Positions 6,433 to 8,883 of a DNA stretch of 8,883 nt are shown piece after piece. The stretch spans positions 1-8,883 of the forward strand of contig JALWEA010000424.1 in assembly GCA_027039465.1 (NCBI GenBank). Direction: 5' to 3'. Source of the stretch: Calditrichia bacterium (GTDB taxonomy: Bacteria; Calditrichota; Calditrichia; Calditrichales; Calditrichaceae). A program made the position numbers and the translations under genes. The notes beneath the pieces are model-generated. The model worked only from the letters and a program-made list of their open reading frames with translations, was not told where the DNA came from and did not search any database. The number at the start of each line of letters is the position of its first letter. Position 1 is the first letter of the stretch.

Positions 6433-6643
6433 CGCGTCCGGTTCCCGAGTGATTCTGCCGACACTTGTAGGGGCGAAGCATTTCCCTAACAAATTAAAGA
6501 AATAATGGGTGCTTTTGGTTGCACAATGTTAAATTTTTTGAGTTTGCAGCGTCTTGGCGGAAATGCTTCGCCCTTACTTCGGACAACGCAAGATTAAAGT
6601 CAGAATCGTATCGAGGGACGGACGCGCCACAACATGTCAATAG
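6433..6643 (+). mobile_element. MITE-like element, copy 2 (211 bp)
   Basis: Direct repeat of 5672-5881, offset by 761 bases, with the same imperfect terminal inverted repeats and internal inverted GAAGCATTT pair. Differences are concentrated in the middle (about 6485-6600), while the first 50 bases are identical to copy 1. The two copies stand in the same orientation about 550 bases apart. Confidence 0.75.
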
Positions 6644-6726
6644 TAGCCCCGATTTATCGGGACGCGGTAATCCTTAACATTCATTTAGGCCACTCCCTTA
6701 ACAATAGGCCGCTGCTGCTTTGGAAG

Positions 6727-6779
6727 GGATTGCTTCACTCTCCCGCTCGCAGGCTCGCAGGATCGTTCGCAATGACAGG
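6727..6779 (+). repeat. 53-bp interspersed repeat, copy B
   Basis: Reverse complement of 297-349 with one mismatch. The tandem GCTCGCAG pair is at 6745-6760. A short open frame across this unit and the corresponding minus-strand frame over copy A encode the same peptide stretch only because the DNA is repeated. No ribosome site or family supports translation. Confidence 0.85.
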
Positions 6780-6836
6780 ACTGGGAATCACATTAATTAA
6801 CGGGCGGAAACCACCGCCTGTACAAACAATGATCTC

Positions 6837-6916
6837 CGAATAACGAATAACGAATAACGAATAAACGAATAACGCTTTTTTACTCTTAACCATTCAACCC
6901 TTAACCATTTAACCGG
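6837..6916 (-). repeat. Heptamer array 3, inverted relative to arrays 1 and 2
   Basis: Four perfect CGAATAA units (6837-6864), a one-base slip, and a fifth unit (6866-6872). After a T-run come CTTAAC, CATTCAAC, CCTTAAC and CATTTAACCGG. Reverse complemented these are GTTAAG(G/A)- and TTATTCG-type units as in arrays 1 and 2. The array ends about 15 bases before the candidate TetR promoter. Confidence 0.85.
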
Positions 6917-6930
6917 TTTCCAAAAATTCC

Positions 6931-6957
6931 TTGACTTTATTATTTCAATTTTCTAAT
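6931..6957 (+). promoter_or_regulatory. Candidate promoter of the TetR gene
   Basis: TTGACT (6931-6936) and TCTAAT (6952-6957) are each one base from the sigma70 consensus but only 15 bases apart, shorter than ideal. Transcription would start within the palindrome at 6961-6976, a typical arrangement for autorepression. Confidence 0.4.
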
Positions 6958-6960
6958 TTT

Positions 6961-6976
6961 TCGACTGAGCAGTCGA
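6961..6976. promoter_or_regulatory. Palindromic candidate TetR operator
   Basis: TCGACTG-AG-CAGTCGA is a perfect inverted repeat with 7-bp arms. It lies four bases after the candidate -10 and 21 bases before the TetR start codon. Size, symmetry and the ACTG/CAGT core agree with operators of TetR-family repressors. The assignment to the adjacent gene is inferred from position. Confidence 0.65.
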
Positions 6977-6997
6977 AAAATAAATGGCGAGTCTAAA

Positions 6998-7606
6998 ATG
7001 GCCATCGCAGATCGAAAAAGAAGAGAACGTCAGGCACGAATGCAGCTCATCCTAAACGCAGGCGCCCGTGTGTTTGCCCGTTACGGATACCATCGTGCCA
7101 GCATGGATTTGATTGCCGAAGAAGCGGAGTTGGGCAAAGCTACGCTGTACTACTATTACAAGAACAAAGACGATCTTTTGTTGGGCATTTTAACCGAAGG
7201 TATCAAAGATTTTTTTCATCATCTGGAATTGAGTCTGCAAACAAACAAAGATCCCATTGAACAATTAAAATTAACAATTCGTGAAAGCATGCTCTTTTTT
7301 GAGCGGCATCCGGATTATTTCAAATTGTACATGTATTTGAATGTCCATCCCGCTTTTCGAAAAAAAATCTATCGTTTAATGCATCCCTTATTGACACAAA
7401 AAATCGGTATGATCAAACAAATTTTTCAAGAAGGACAAGCCCAAGGACGCATTAAGGATATTCCGACGGAACATCTTCAGGCTATTTTCGGCTCGCTGGT
7501 CATGGGTATGGGTATTTTCTCGACCGGTAAAATGACCCACGAACAATTGGAAGAAAGAGCGCGCTATTTGGAACAGGTGTTTTTTACGGGAATCGTAAAA
7601 GAGTGA
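6998..7606 (+). CDS. TetR/AcrR-family transcriptional repressor
   Basis: A 202-residue protein, the usual TetR-family length. The N-terminal three-helix DNA-binding domain spans about residues 13-60: ILNAGARVFARYGYHRASMD, then IAEEAELGKATLYYYYKNKD with the typical YYYYKNKDDLL recognition end. The remainder is an all-helical ligand-binding and dimerisation domain with no recognisable ligand signature. The ATG at 6998 has no strong Shine-Dalgarno (GGCGAG at 6986-6991 is the best), and no earlier in-frame start exists nearby. The RND transporter gene begins 74 bp downstream on the same strand with no terminator between, so both are probably transcribed together and repressed through the upstream palindrome until a substrate binds. 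Confidence 0.92.
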   Translation: MAIADRKRRERQARMQLILNAGARVFARYGYHRASMDLIAEEAELGKATLYYYYKNKDDLLLGILTEGIKDFFHHLELSLQTNKDPIEQLKLTIRESMLFFERHPDYFKLYMYLNVHPAFRKKIYRLMHPLLTQKIGMIKQIFQEGQAQGRIKDIPTEHLQAIFGSLVMGMGIFSTGKMTHEQLEERARYLEQVFFTGIVKE

Positions 7607-7680
7607 GACCCGTCCAAATTCGCTTAGTTCAGACAAAAAAAATGAAGGCGATACATCATTCATAAAACCGTGAGGTAACA

Positions 7681-8883
7681 ATGATTAAGTACACGCGATT
7701 AGTCGTCAAATATCCGAAAACAACCATCGGAATTATTTTGTTAATCACTCTGTTTTTTACTTACGAAATGAAAAATATCCGCATGGAACCGGATATAACA
7801 TCTTCTCTTCCCAAACATATACCGGCCAAATTACTGTACGACCGGATGACCAAAATATTCCCCAGCCGTGATTTTGTGCTCATTGCTTACGAAAGCGATT
7901 CGTTATTTTCTCCGCGGCCCATTCGCAATATCTTTCAAATAACCGAACACCTGAAAGATCTGCCCGATGTTTATTCTGTAATGAGTCCGACCAATATTAA
8001 AGTCATTCGCGGCACGCAAGAAGGCATGGAAGTTAATCCGATTCTGAAAGCGCCGCCCAAAACAAAAGAAGAAATTGAGACTTACCGTTATACACTATTC
8101 CATAGCGATCTCCCTATCGAAAACATCATCTCCAAAGATCGGCGCATGGCCGGAATTATGGTATTTCTGAAGAATACCGTTAAACCGGAAGATGCGGCCA
8201 AGGAAGTACTTGATTACGTGGAAAATCTTAACCTGAAACCCGACCGTGTCTACATTACCGGCAAGCCGATCTTGACACTTTATTTGGGACGCGGGATGGC
8301 GCGCGACATGGGCATGCTCTTTCCCATGGTCATTTTGTTGATCATTGCCATATTGTGGATAAGTTTTCGAAATTTGCAGGGAGTGCTTTTACCGCTGGGC
8401 GTGGTTATCACCAGCGTATTGTGGACAATCGGCTTAATGGCCTTTTTGGGTGTACCCATCAGCCACTCCACGAACATGTTGCCCATTCTGCTCTCGGCCA
8501 TTGCCGTTGCCGACGGCATCCATATTCTGAATCACTATTTTAACAAGATTGCCCGTGAAAAAGGTAAACCTTCCGAAGTCATCACCCAGGTCATGTCGGA
8601 ATTAAACGCACCGGTTATTATTACATCCGTAACCACGGCTTTCGGATTTTTGGCTTTGAATACATCCAGCATCGGTTCGGTGGGACAATTGGGTATTTTT
8701 ACGGCAACGGGTGTCATTTTTGCCATGATCTTTTCTTTGAGCTTTATTCCGGCGGCGGTGGCCATTATGAAGGTGCCCAAACACATTCGCAAAACGGAAA
8801 AAGGACGTTTACTCAATCGTTGGGCGGTAGCCTACGCCGATTTTTTGATTCGACGAAAAGGTCTCATGGCGGGTATCATTTTG
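7681..8883 (+). CDS. RND/MMPL-superfamily transporter, N-terminal 401 residues (runs off window)
   Basis: An open frame from ATG 7681 to the window edge with no stop. GAGG (7672-7675) lies five bases upstream of the start. Residues about 13-29 form the first membrane helix, followed by a periplasmic domain (about 30-205). A cluster of five further helices is at about 213-229, 235-257, 264-281, 311-330 and 338-362, the layout of one half of an RND/MMPL protein. Helix 4 carries AIAVADGIHILNHYF, with Asp278 at the place of the conserved charged residue in the GxDYxIHL motif of MMPL proteins. A basic cytoplasmic linker follows (KVPKHIRKTEKGR). The protein would need a second half of about 400 residues beyond the window. 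Proteins of this type export lipids, hopanoids or hydrophobic drugs; with a TetR gene in front, inducible efflux or envelope-lipid export is likely. The substrate is unknown. Confidence 0.9.
   Translation, partial: MIKYTRLVVKYPKTTIGIILLITLFFTYEMKNIRMEPDITSSLPKHIPAKLLYDRMTKIFPSRDFVLIAYESDSLFSPRPIRNIFQITEHLKDLPDVYSVMSPTNIKVIRGTQEGMEVNPILKAPPKTKEEIETYRYTLFHSDLPIENIISKDRRMAGIMVFLKNTVKPEDAAKEVLDYVENLNLKPDRVYITGKPILTLYLGRGMARDMGMLFPMVILLIIAILWISFRNLQGVLLPLGVVITSVLWTIGLMAFLGVPISHSTNMLPILLSAIAVADGIHILNHYFNKIAREKGKPSEVITQVMSELNAPVIITSVTTAFGFLALNTSSIGSVGQLGIFTATGVIFAMIFSLSFIPAAVAIMKVPKHIRKTEKGRLLNRWAVAYADFLIRRKGLMAGIIL

Noticed and set aside
6634..6843. Plus-strand open frame of 69 codons
   Set aside because: It begins in the end of MITE copy 2 and runs through the 53-bp repeat. 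There is no ribosome site and no recognisable protein family.

Overview
The window looks like chromosomal DNA of a moderately AT-rich Gram-negative bacterium. The DUF4954-family protein, the long-form LOG-like protein and the style of intergenic repeats point to the Bacteroidota/FCB side of the tree, possibly Calditrichota or a relative. That placement is inferred from family distribution as I remember it and is not certain. There are five protein genes: four complete and one running off the right edge. Two repeat-rich intergenic regions of roughly 1 kb and 1.4 kb flank the central genes.

Left region (about 1-1068): no credible gene. It holds degenerate 7-8 bp tandem repeats (GTTAAGG/GTTATTC type), a 53-bp interspersed repeat, an array of eight small hairpins of two alternating kinds, four more repeats of the GGGATTGCTTC...GCAATGACAGG type, and a weak candidate terminator for the gene to its right.

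Central genes (1069-5541): a minus-strand ROK-family transcription regulator that has lost the zinc-site residues of the family. Diverging from it across a 166-bp control region is a two-gene plus-strand unit: a large DUF4954-family beta-helix-like protein and, 20 bp later, a LOG/TIGR00730-type nucleotide phosphoribohydrolase. A perfect 14-bp palindrome sits just upstream of the ROK start codon. The best reading is a regulator that senses a sugar or nucleotide-sugar metabolite and controls an uncharacterised protein plus a nucleotide-cleaving enzyme. This is the most interesting candidate system here, although no function can be assigned from sequence alone.

Second intergenic region (5542-6997): a telomere-like heptamer array, two roughly 90% identical copies of a 210-bp element with imperfect terminal inverted repeats (MITE-like), a second small hairpin cluster, a further palindromic module, an inverted copy of the 53-bp repeat and an inverted heptamer array. 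The repeats at 170-349 and 6727-6916 are arranged as mirror images around the central genes.

Right genes (6998-8883): a TetR/AcrR-family repressor with a perfect 7-bp-arm palindrome between its candidate promoter and its start codon. It is followed, 74 bp on and in the same orientation, by the first 401 codons of an RND/MMPL-type membrane transporter. This is a classical repressor-efflux or lipid-export arrangement, probably autoregulated through the palindrome.
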